64,000 bases of DNA, taken from JBGVSA01 sp041807905 (GTDB lineage Bacteria > Pseudomonadota > Gammaproteobacteria > Burkholderiales > Rhodocyclaceae). The notes under the pieces were generated by a model. The model was given only the letters and a program-made list of their open reading frames with translations. It was not told where the DNA came from and made no database searches. Of this stretch, positions 57,851 to 64,000 are shown piece after piece. The translations under genes and the position numbers were made by a program. The stretch lies in the NCBI RefSeq assembly GCF_041807905.1, contig NZ_JBGVSA010000003.1, forward strand, positions 186,001 to 250,000, read 5' to 3'. Within the stretch, counting starts at the first letter, position 1; each line of letters starts with the position of its first letter.

Positions 57851-59617
57851 ATGATCCCACCCTCATTCGTGGAACAGTTGCTTGCGCGCGTCGACATCGT
57901 CGACGTGATCGAGCGCTATGTACCACTCAAAAAGGGAGGAGCGAACTATCTGGCGTGCTGCCCGTTCCACAACGAGAAATCACCTTCGTTCACCGTCAGC
58001 CCGAGCAAGCAGTTCTACCACTGCTTCGGCTGCGGGGCGCATGGCACGGCAATCGGCTTCCTGATGGAATACGGCGGCACCTCGTTCCGCGACACCGTCA
58101 AGGAACTGGCCAGCCAGGTTGGCATGCAAATGCCGGACGAAGAGCGCTTCGATCACGCCGCACATGCGCACGGTCAGTCGCTCATCGAGGTGATGGCAAC
58201 TGCCGCGCGCTTCTATCGCAGCCAGCTCAAGACCGCCCCCGCAGCCATCGAGTACCTCAAGAAGCGCGGCCTCACCGGCGAGATCGCGGCACGATTCGGC
58301 ATCGGCTATGCCGGTGAAGACTGGCAGTCGTTGCGCAACGCGTTCCCGGGCCATTATGACGACGCGGCACTCATCGAGGCAGGCCTGGTCATCCAGAACG
58401 ATGCAGGCCGGCGCTATGACCGCTTCCGCGAGCGAATCACCTTCCCGATCCTCGATCAGCGCGGCAATGTCATCGGATTCGGCGGACGCATCATCGGCGC
58501 GGGCGAACCCAAGTACTTGAATTCGCCCGAAACACCGCTATTTGAAAAGGGTCGCGAACTCTACGGTCTGTGGCAGGCGCGGCAGGCCATCCGTGAAAGC
58601 AGCACCGTCGTCGTCGTTGAAGGCTACATGGATGTCGTAGCACTGGCGCAGTTCGGTTTCGGCGCAGCCGTCGCCACGCTCGGCACGGCCACGACGCCCA
58701 CGCATATCCAGAAGCTGTTCCGCCAGGCCGAACGCATCGTGTTCTGCTTCGACGGCGATACGGCAGGCCGCAAAGCCGCGCGCCGGGCACTCGACGCCAG
58801 CCTTGAACAACTCTCGGACGACAAGACGGTGCGGTTTCTGTTCTTGCCACCAGAGCACGACCCGGACAGCTATGTGCGCGAAAACGGCCTGGAGGCATTC
58901 CGCCGCGCCGTCGAAGACGCCATGCCACTGACCGAGTTCCTGATGCGCGAACTGCGACAGGACAATGATCTGACGACCGCCGAAGGACGGGCACGACTCG
59001 TGCACGTAGCAAAAGACTTCGTACCCCGCGTAGCCGCTCCGGTGCTGCGCCTGCAATTGATCCGGGCGCTCGCCGAGGACAGCGGGCTGCCTGAAGGACA
59101 GATAGAGACTGCGCTCGGGCTCAAGACGGCATCGGGAAAACCTCGCAAGGCTGCGCCAAGACAGGCGCCCCGCACCGGCCCCGTGAGCCCGTTGCGACAG
59201 CTGCTGCGCGTGCTGGCGGCATACCCGAATCTCTGCGGGCACGTTCCGTTCGAGGTAGCGCTTGCCCTGGAGGACTCCCCGGAGAAGTCCGCCCTGCTCG
59301 CCCTGCTCGATGCGTTCGATGACGGCGCGCTGGAGGCACGGTCGCTGGCGATGTTCTATGAAAGGTTCCGCGATACGCCAGTAGAGGCGGTATTCGGAGA
59401 CCTCCTGTCGGCGCTCGAAAACAATCATTACACGGAAGACACTGCCACAACGGTGTTGTCCGATCTATTGTTGAAGCATCGTCTGCACACCGTGGAAACG
59501 CGCATCGCTGAGTTGAACCAACGCATGGCGTCGCGCGGCCCGAACCCTGAAGAGTTACAGCAGCTGCAAACGCTTCTCAAGGAAAAACAGAAGCTTAAGT
59601 CTGGACAGGCAGACTGA
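57851..59617 (+). CDS. dnaG: DNA primase
   Basis: 588 residues. N-terminal CHC2 zinc finger with ligands Cys37, His40, Cys58 and Cys61 (CCPFHNEKSPSF, YHCFGCGAHG). RNA polymerase core with RFRERITFPILDQRGNVIGFGGR, TOPRIM metal residues in VVVVEGYMDVVAL and FCFDGDTAGRKAA. The C-terminal helical domain binds DnaB. A T-poor hairpin (GGGCCGC/GCGGCCC, 57798-57814) precedes it. Confidence 0.96.
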   Translation: MIPPSFVEQLLARVDIVDVIERYVPLKKGGANYLACCPFHNEKSPSFTVSPSKQFYHCFGCGAHGTAIGFLMEYGGTSFRDTVKELASQVGMQMPDEERFDHAAHAHGQSLIEVMATAARFYRSQLKTAPAAIEYLKKRGLTGEIAARFGIGYAGEDWQSLRNAFPGHYDDAALIEAGLVIQNDAGRRYDRFRERITFPILDQRGNVIGFGGRIIGAGEPKYLNSPETPLFEKGRELYGLWQARQAIRESSTVVVVEGYMDVVALAQFGFGAAVATLGTATTPTHIQKLFRQAERIVFCFDGDTAGRKAARRALDASLEQLSDDKTVRFLFLPPEHDPDSYVRENGLEAFRRAVEDAMPLTEFLMRELRQDNDLTTAEGRARLVHVAKDFVPRVAAPVLRLQLIRALAEDSGLPEGQIETALGLKTASGKPRKAAPRQAPRTGPVSPLRQLLRVLAAYPNLCGHVPFEVALALEDSPEKSALLALLDAFDDGALEARSLAMFYERFRDTPVEAVFGDLLSALENNHYTEDTATTVLSDLLLKHRLHTVETRIAELNQRMASRGPNPEELQQLQTLLKEKQKLKSGQAD

Positions 59618-59640
59618 GTCCACGCTAAAATTGCCGGTTT

Positions 59641-59660
59641 CCCCGATTTGTCGATCGGGG
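59641..59660 (+). promoter_or_regulatory. Hairpin in the dnaG-rpoD intergenic leader
   Basis: CCCCGAT (59641-59647), loop TTGTCG, ATCGGGG (59654-59660), 35 bases before the rpoD start. No T-run follows; it may be a processing site like the one between dnaG and rpoD in E. coli. Confidence 0.4.
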
Positions 59661-59695
59661 AAATCAGAGTTCCTGCCCGTGATCCGAGGATTGTA

Positions 59696-61675
59696 ATGGC
59701 CAAAGCAAAAGAGACAGTTCGCAAAGACGTTCCCAAAGCGAAAGCCGTCCGGGCGAAAGACAAAAAAGAACTGCCGATCGATCCGCTGCCCTCCGAGAGC
59801 GCAGCCGACGCCGAAATTCGCCGCACCCGCCTGAAGTCGCTGATTGCGCTCGGCAAGGAGCGCGGTTATCTCACGTACGCCGAAGTCAATGACCATCTCC
59901 CAGACGAGATGGTCGATGCCGAGCAGATCGAAACGATCATCTCGACATTCAATGACATGGGCATCAAGATCTTCGACGAAGCTCCGGCTGCCGAAGACCT
60001 GCTGATGTCCGACAGCGTGCCGACGGCCGTGGTCGACGAAGAAGTCGAAGAAGAAGCCGAACAAGCGCTTGCGTCGGTGGACTCCGAATTCGGCCGCACG
60101 ACCGACCCGGTTCGCATGTACATGCGCGAAATGGGTACCGTCGAACTGCTGACCCGTGAAGGCGAAATCGAGATCGCCAAGCGCATCGAAGATGGCCTCA
60201 AGCACATGGTCATCGCGATTTCTGCCTGCCCGACCACTATTGCCGACATCCTGACCATGGCCGACAAGGTCAGCAAGGATGAGATGCGCATCGACGAACT
60301 GGTCGACGGCCTGGTCGACCCCAACGCGGTCGAAGAAGAAGAGGCGGCCGCCTCGATGCCCGAATCCGATGACGACGAAGAAGTCGAATCCGACAGCGGC
60401 GACGAAGAAGAAGACGAGGATGACGATGGCGGCAGTGGCGCCGTATCCGCCTCACTGCTGCAACTCAAGGCCGACGCGCTGGAGCGCTTCGAGGTCATCC
60501 GTGGCCTGTACACGAAGATGATCCCCGCGCTGACCAAGAAGGGCTCGCACGACAAGACGTACATCAAGCTGCACGACCAGATCAGCGGCGAACTGATGAA
60601 CATCCGCTTCACCGCGCGCATCACCGAAAGCCTGTGCGACTCGGTGCGCCACATGGTGGAAGACGTGCGCAAGCACGAACGCAAGATTCTCGAGCTGTGC
60701 GTGGATCGCTCCGGCATGGCGCGCCAGCACTTCATCAAGACCTTCCCGGGCAACGAAACCAACCTCGATTGGCTCAAGGGCGAGATCGCTACCGGCGCAC
60801 CTTACGTGGCAACGCTGATCCGCATGCAGCCGGCAGTGCTGGAAGAGCAGCAGAAGCTGATCGACCTGCAGGAACGCATCCAGATTTCGCTCAAGGACCT
60901 CAAGGACATCAACAAGCAGATGTCCACCGGCGAAGCGAAAATGCGCCGCGCCAAGCGTGAGATGACCGAAGCCAACCTGCGTCTGGTGATCTCGATCGCG
61001 AAGAAGTACACCAACCGCGGCCTGCAGTTCCTCGACCTGATCCAGGAAGGCAACATCGGCCTGATGAAGGCGGTGGACAAGTTCGAATACCGTCGTGGCT
61101 ATAAGTTCTCGACGTACGCCACGTGGTGGATCCGCCAGGCCATCACGCGCTCGATCGCCGACCAGGCACGCACGATCCGTATCCCGGTTCACATGATCGA
61201 GACGATCAACAAGATGAACCGCATCTCCCGCCAGATCCTGCAAGAGACGGGGCAAGAGCCGGATCCGGCAACGTTGGCGATCAAGATGGAGATGCCGGAA
61301 GACAAGATCCGCAAGATCCTGAAGATCTCCAAGGAGCCGATCTCGATGGAAACACCCATCGGCGACGACGACGATTCGCACCTGGGCGACTTCATCGAAG
61401 ACACCGCCACGCTGGCTCCGGCGGACGCCGCGATGTATTCGTCGCTCAAGGGAGTCACCGCCGAGATCCTCGATTCGCTCACGCCGCGTGAAGCCAAGGT
61501 CCTGCGCATGCGCTTCGGTATCGAGATGAATACCGACCACACGTTGGAAGAAGTCGGCAAACAGTTCGACGTCACGCGTGAGCGTATTCGCCAGATCGAA
61601 GCCAAGGCATTGCGCAAGCTCCGCCATCCGTCGCGCTCCGAGAAGCTGCGCAGCTTCCTCGACGGCGAAGGCTGA
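59696..61675 (+). CDS. rpoD: RNA polymerase sigma-70 factor RpoD
   Basis: 659 residues from ATG 59696 with GAGGA before it. Region 1.1 is present ([21 protein letters not shown]), region 1.2 is at [20 protein letters not shown], and a highly acidic non-conserved insert covers residues 213-248. Region 2 has [20 protein letters not shown] and [14 protein letters not shown], region 3 [15 protein letters not shown], and region 4.2 [20 protein letters not shown]. It is the primary sigma factor. Terminator follows at 61686. Confidence 0.98.
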   Translation: MAKAKETVRKDVPKAKAVRAKDKKELPIDPLPSESAADAEIRRTRLKSLIALGKERGYLTYAEVNDHLPDEMVDAEQIETIISTFNDMGIKIFDEAPAAEDLLMSDSVPTAVVDEEVEEEAEQALASVDSEFGRTTDPVRMYMREMGTVELLTREGEIEIAKRIEDGLKHMVIAISACPTTIADILTMADKVSKDEMRIDELVDGLVDPNAVEEEEAAASMPESDDDEEVESDSGDEEEDEDDDGGSGAVSASLLQLKADALERFEVIRGLYTKMIPALTKKGSHDKTYIKLHDQISGELMNIRFTARITESLCDSVRHMVEDVRKHERKILELCVDRSGMARQHFIKTFPGNETNLDWLKGEIATGAPYVATLIRMQPAVLEEQQKLIDLQERIQISLKDLKDINKQMSTGEAKMRRAKREMTEANLRLVISIAKKYTNRGLQFLDLIQEGNIGLMKAVDKFEYRRGYKFSTYATWWIRQAITRSIADQARTIRIPVHMIETINKMNRISRQILQETGQEPDPATLAIKMEMPEDKIRKILKISKEPISMETPIGDDDDSHLGDFIEDTATLAPADAAMYSSLKGVTAEILDSLTPREAKVLRMRFGIEMNTDHTLEEVGKQFDVTRERIRQIEAKALRKLRHPSRSEKLRSFLDGEG

Positions 61676-61685
61676 TACACTTCCC

Positions 61686-61714
61686 GCCCGGACCGGTTCG
61701 CCGATCCGGGCTTT
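61686..61714 (+). terminator. Intrinsic terminator of rpoD
   Basis: GCCCGGACCGG (61686-61696), loop TTCG, CCGATCCGGGC (61701-61711) with one mismatch, then TTT. Confidence 0.9.
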
Positions 61715-61757
61715 TCATGACGAGGCAGCAGCATGCCCTTGTCATGAAGCAGTTCCA

Positions 61758-62075
61758 GGGCCTCTAGCTCATGCCTGGTTAGAGCAGCGGACTCATTCGC
61801 AGGGCACGACGCGATCCGTCGCAAATGCCCGCAAAGAGTGCCGTGCATACGGAAACGATGCACGGGATGGTGTCAAATTCGGCGAAACCTAAGTGCCTCT
61901 CCGGCATAGGGCAACGCCGAGCCAAGCTTCGGCGCATCCGCGCCGTTGAAGGTGTAGAGACTAGACGGCACCCACCTAAGGCACACGCTATGGTGAAGGC
62001 ATAGTCCAGGGAGTGGCGAAAGTCACACAAACCGGAATCCGTTGGTGCCGAGTTCGACTCTCGGGGGGCCCACCA
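61758..62075 (+). tRNA. tRNA-Ile (anticodon CAU, for lysidine), interrupted by a group I intron
   Basis: Exon 1 is 61758-61796, exon 2 is 62036-62075; joined they give 79 nt with encoded CCA. Acceptor GGGCCTC pairs with GGGGCCC (one U-G). D-stem GCTC/GAGC has an 11-nt loop. Anticodon stem GCGGA/TCCGT closes the loop CTCATAA with anticodon CAU (61794-61796). The T-arm is CCGAG-TTCGACT-CTCGG. I call Ile rather than elongator Met because C4-G69, C5-G68 and A37/A38 match TilS identity features, and G1-C72 excludes initiator tRNA. The position after rpoD is usual. The exon junction is exactly 3' of the anticodon. Confidence 0.9.
61797..62035 (+). ncRNA. Group I intron (self-splicing ribozyme, Azoarcus type) in the tRNA anticodon loop
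   Basis: 239 nt. The exon end CAT pairs with the internal guide GTG (61838-61840), leaving a U-G pair at the 5' splice site. P2 is CCGTGCAT/ATGCACGG (61841-61848/61858-61865). The core carries the P7 guanosine site AGAGACTAGACGGCACC with partner ATAGTC; P8 is CTATG/CATAG; P9 is GTGGC-GAAA-GTCAC; P6a is GGCGC/GCGCC. The last base is G62035. From memory the core agrees almost base for base with the Azoarcus tRNA-Ile(CAU) intron. The 41 nt between splice site and guide (61797-61837) fold as GGGCA-CGACG/CGTCG-TGCCC and are far longer than the 8 nt in Azoarcus. No endonuclease frame. Confidence 0.95.
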
Positions 62076-62102
62076 GACAACGGCGCTTGGGCGCCGCATA
62101 AG

Positions 62103-62135
62103 AGCCGCATCCTCGCTTGGGGATGCGGCTTTTTT
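62103..62135 (+). terminator. Intrinsic terminator of the tRNA-Ile gene
   Basis: AGCCGCATCC (62103-62112), 8-base loop, GGATGCGGCT (62121-62130), then five T. Confidence 0.93.
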
Positions 62136-62226
62136 GTTGCACGCGCGCCGAGCGGGTGCCGATCAATGCACTCCCGCGCCACGATGTCATAAGATTCCCC
62201 ATCCCAATCCATTGCGGAGAGAAGCA

Positions 62227-63876
62227 GTGGCGCGAATCATTCCTGACGGCTGGCGAGAACTGACCGCCGTTGGCGCGGCGGCGAGAGAGATCGAAACGCT
62301 GAGTCTATTCGAGAAAAACCTGCCCGCGTCGTTCACCGTCTTCCACGGCGTGCACTGGACTCGCCTCCAGCAGGGCTCGTTGATGGTGGGAGACGTCGAC
62401 TTTGTCGTTGTATCGCCAGCGGGAGATGTTCTGCTCATCGAGCAGAAAAACGGGTTCTTGCGCGAAGTACCGGCGAACGGGCCCGGCCCGTTCGACAAGT
62501 CCACCAGATCGCTTGTGTCCAATATGGCGCAAGCCGCGGATGCACTTCGACAACGCCTCTCGCGCGAGCTCGCGCCGGGGCGTTCTGTTCGCATAGACGC
62601 CCTGCTCTACTGCCCTGACTACACGATCCGCGACCCGGGAACGGTTGGCGTCCTGCCGGAGCGGATCGTCGACGCCCCCAGACGCGAAATGCTCTGCCAC
62701 GCGATACAGCAGTTGCTGCCGGCCGATTTCGAATCCCCGGATGCGGTCACAAAGGTGTGCCGTTTCTTCAGCAACGAACTATCCCTAGCCCCGGACGTGC
62801 GCGCCTTCGTCAACCAGGCTGACCAGCTCTACACGCGTCTATCAGGCGGACTAGCGCACTGGGCCCGGCAAATCGAATGCATGCCGCATCGGCTGCACGT
62901 CGTCGGCACTGCAGGCTCCGGTAAGACACAGTTGGCGCTTGCGGCACTGGAAGACGGTGTCCGTGCCGGCCGACGCGTACTCTACGTCTGCTACAACCGG
63001 CCATTGGCCGACCACATTGCCACCATCGTGCCGCCAGAGGCCACCGTGGCGACGTATCACCACCTTTGCAGCAGGGTGACGCGGAGCCTGGGTGTGACGC
63101 CCGACTACTCATCAGCCGACTCTTTCGACCGGATCGGAGCGCCCTTCCCTGCAGAGGCGGATCTTTCCGCGTGGCAGTTCGACGAGCTGATCGTCGACGA
63201 GGGGCAGGATTTTGAACCTGCGTGGTTCGACAACCTGATTCGCTTGCTGCGGCCGGAAGGCCGGGCCTGGTGGCTCGAAGACCCGATGCAGAGACTCTAC
63301 AAGCGCGAAAGCGTGGCATTGGCAGATTGGGTACGCATCCGATCCGACACGAACTACCGTACGCCGGGCGACATGCTGTCGCAAATCACTGAGTTGCTTG
63401 GCTTGACTCACATTACGCACAGTGGCAGTCCGCTGCGCAGCGGCGGCATGAGCGTGAAGACTTACACTGATGAAACGGGCCTCTCGGAAGCGACGCGACG
63501 CGCAGTCACCGAATGCCTGGGTGCCGGCTTTCGTCGCGACATGATCGCGATCATCAGTTTCAAGGGCCGCGACAAGTCAGCGCTGATGGCCCTCGAGCAA
63601 TTGGGATCCAATCGCCTGAAGAAATTCACCGGTCAGTACGACATGCTCGGGAGTCCCATATTCAGCGATGGTGAGCTGCTGCTGGAGACGGTCTATCGCT
63701 TCAAAGGCCAGAGCTGTCCGTGCGTCATCCTGACCGAGATCGAATTCGACACCACCGACGAGATCAGCCTTCACAAGCTCTTTGTCGGCGCCACCCGTGC
63801 CACGCAGAAGCTGGTGCTTGTCATGTCCGAACACTCGCACCAAGCCCTGGCACAGCACGCACAACACATGGCGTGA
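62227..63876 (+). CDS. NERD nuclease-domain / superfamily 1 helicase-like ATPase fusion
   Basis: 549 residues from GTG 62227, preceded by GGAGAGAAG. Residues about 20-130 form a NERD domain with the PD-(D/E)xK-like set GDVDFVVVSP...VLLIEQKNG (Asp58, Glu72, Lys74). An SF1 ATPase follows, with Walker A GTAGSGKT (227-234), Walker B DELIVDEGQDF, VYRFKGQSCPCVILTEIE (motif V region) and FVGATRATQKLVLVMS (motif VI). It is shorter than full UvrD/Rep. Such proteins may process DNA or RNA ends; some sit in defence loci, but no partner gene is seen. It lies next to a tRNA gene, a common insertion site. Confidence 0.82.
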   Translation: MARIIPDGWRELTAVGAAAREIETLSLFEKNLPASFTVFHGVHWTRLQQGSLMVGDVDFVVVSPAGDVLLIEQKNGFLREVPANGPGPFDKSTRSLVSNMAQAADALRQRLSRELAPGRSVRIDALLYCPDYTIRDPGTVGVLPERIVDAPRREMLCHAIQQLLPADFESPDAVTKVCRFFSNELSLAPDVRAFVNQADQLYTRLSGGLAHWARQIECMPHRLHVVGTAGSGKTQLALAALEDGVRAGRRVLYVCYNRPLADHIATIVPPEATVATYHHLCSRVTRSLGVTPDYSSADSFDRIGAPFPAEADLSAWQFDELIVDEGQDFEPAWFDNLIRLLRPEGRAWWLEDPMQRLYKRESVALADWVRIRSDTNYRTPGDMLSQITELLGLTHITHSGSPLRSGGMSVKTYTDETGLSEATRRAVTECLGAGFRRDMIAIISFKGRDKSALMALEQLGSNRLKKFTGQYDMLGSPIFSDGELLLETVYRFKGQSCPCVILTEIEFDTTDEISLHKLFVGATRATQKLVLVMSEHSHQALAQHAQHMA

Positions 63877-63897
63877 ATATACGAAACCGCCGGGCAC

Positions 63898-63930
63898 AAA
63901 AAAGGGCTGCGATTTCTCGCAGCCCTTTTT
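63898..63930. terminator. Bidirectional terminator after the NERD-helicase gene
   Basis: AAAGGGCTGCGA (63901-63912) with AAA before it, loop TTTC, TCGCAGCCCTTT (63917-63928), then TT. A-run and T-run on both sides serve the two convergent genes. Confidence 0.93.
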
Positions 63931-63948
63931 CATTGCAGCAGAAGCAGA

Positions 63949-64000
63949 TCAAGAACCTGCCAGCGCGTTCTTGCCGTCGACGATGTAGCGGTGACGATTG
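63949..64000 (-). CDS. C-terminal end of an unidentified protein (partial)
   Basis: The minus strand from the window edge encodes NRHRYIVDGKNALAGS and a TGA stop at 63951-63949. The stop is followed by the bidirectional terminator, which supports a real gene end. Sixteen residues are too few to name the product. Confidence 0.5.
   Translation of the reverse strand, partial: NRHRYIVDGKNALAGS

Noticed and set aside
61797..62035. Homing endonuclease inside the group I intron
   Set aside because: The intron is only 239 nt and fully used by ribozyme structure; no frame of useful length exists.
61758..62075. Intact elongator or initiator tRNA-Met(CAU)
   Set aside because: The cloverleaf is interrupted; after joining, G1-C72 excludes the initiator, and C4-G69/C5-G68 favour Ile(CAU) over elongator Met.
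61779..62099. A 106-residue minus-strand frame over the tRNA/intron (WAPRESNSAPTDSG)
   Set aside because: It is antisense translation of the tRNA 3' half and the intron, with no ribosome-binding site or family.

Overview
The window is a GC-rich chromosomal stretch of a flagellated and probably piliated betaproteobacterium of the order Burkholderiales, most likely an Alcaligenaceae/Bordetella-like lineage. The evidence is the gene order: petABC-sspA-sspB; the long block accA-tilS-ndk-rlmN-pilF-rodZ-ispG-hisS-yfgM-bamB-der-hfq-hflX-hflK-hflC-DUF2065-hisZ-purA; the macromolecular synthesis cluster rpsU-yqeY-dnaG-rpoD; and PilS/PilR preceded by a PP0621-like gene. The genus cannot be fixed from the sequence alone. 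Almost all of the window is ordinary core genome, densely packed, with many 1-8 base start/stop overlaps.

Layout. 1-2673: the end of flgA, then flgM-flgN with a strong sigma-28 promoter; a DUF2127 gene and an asparaginase gene separate flgA from flgM. 2752-5932: a small PP0621-like protein and the PilS-PilR pair. 5941-7544: an orphan DUF4212 symporter small subunit and a GT4 glycosyltransferase. 7594-11660 (minus): sspB, sspA and the cytochrome bc1 operon petABC. 11865-14051: a NagD-like phosphatase, then a FabI-type enoyl reductase coupled to a MaoC hydratase. 14057-16812 (minus): recR, ybaB, dnaX. 16990-19110: a DUF6394 protein and a K+ channel with two RCK domains. 19131-19226 (minus): 4.5S SRP RNA. 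19323-19547: an orphan terminator that may end a small RNA. 19657-21701: a MarR regulator and its MFS transporter. 21713-25795 (minus): a FixJ-type response regulator, its kinase, and a large secreted aromatic/glycine-rich repeat protein. 25915-29254 (minus): rlmB and rnr, divergent from tRNA-Leu(CAG).

29732-47618 is one long minus-strand housekeeping block: purine and histidine synthesis, Hfl proteins, Hfq, GTPases, outer-membrane assembly, isoprenoid synthesis, tRNA modification and acetyl-CoA carboxylase. From 47750 the genes are mostly on the plus strand: thyA-folA, an MFS transporter (minus), proA, a secreted chalcone-isomerase-like protein, ogt-xerD, an H-NS-type protein, folB (minus), plsY, tsaD (minus), rpsU, yqeY, dnaG and rpoD.

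The outstanding feature is just after rpoD. A tRNA gene with anticodon CAU (61758-62075) is interrupted exactly after the anticodon by a 239-nt group I intron (61797-62035). Its core closely matches, from memory, the small self-splicing Azoarcus tRNA-Ile(CAU) intron, but it carries a much longer hairpin between the 5' splice site and the internal guide GTG. The joined exons form a tRNA with the acceptor pairs C4-G69 and C5-G68 and the A37/A38 loop expected of tRNA-Ile(CAU), the substrate of TilS, which is also encoded in the window. A NERD-nuclease/helicase fusion gene follows the tRNA terminator, and the window ends in the tail of an unidentified minus-strand gene.
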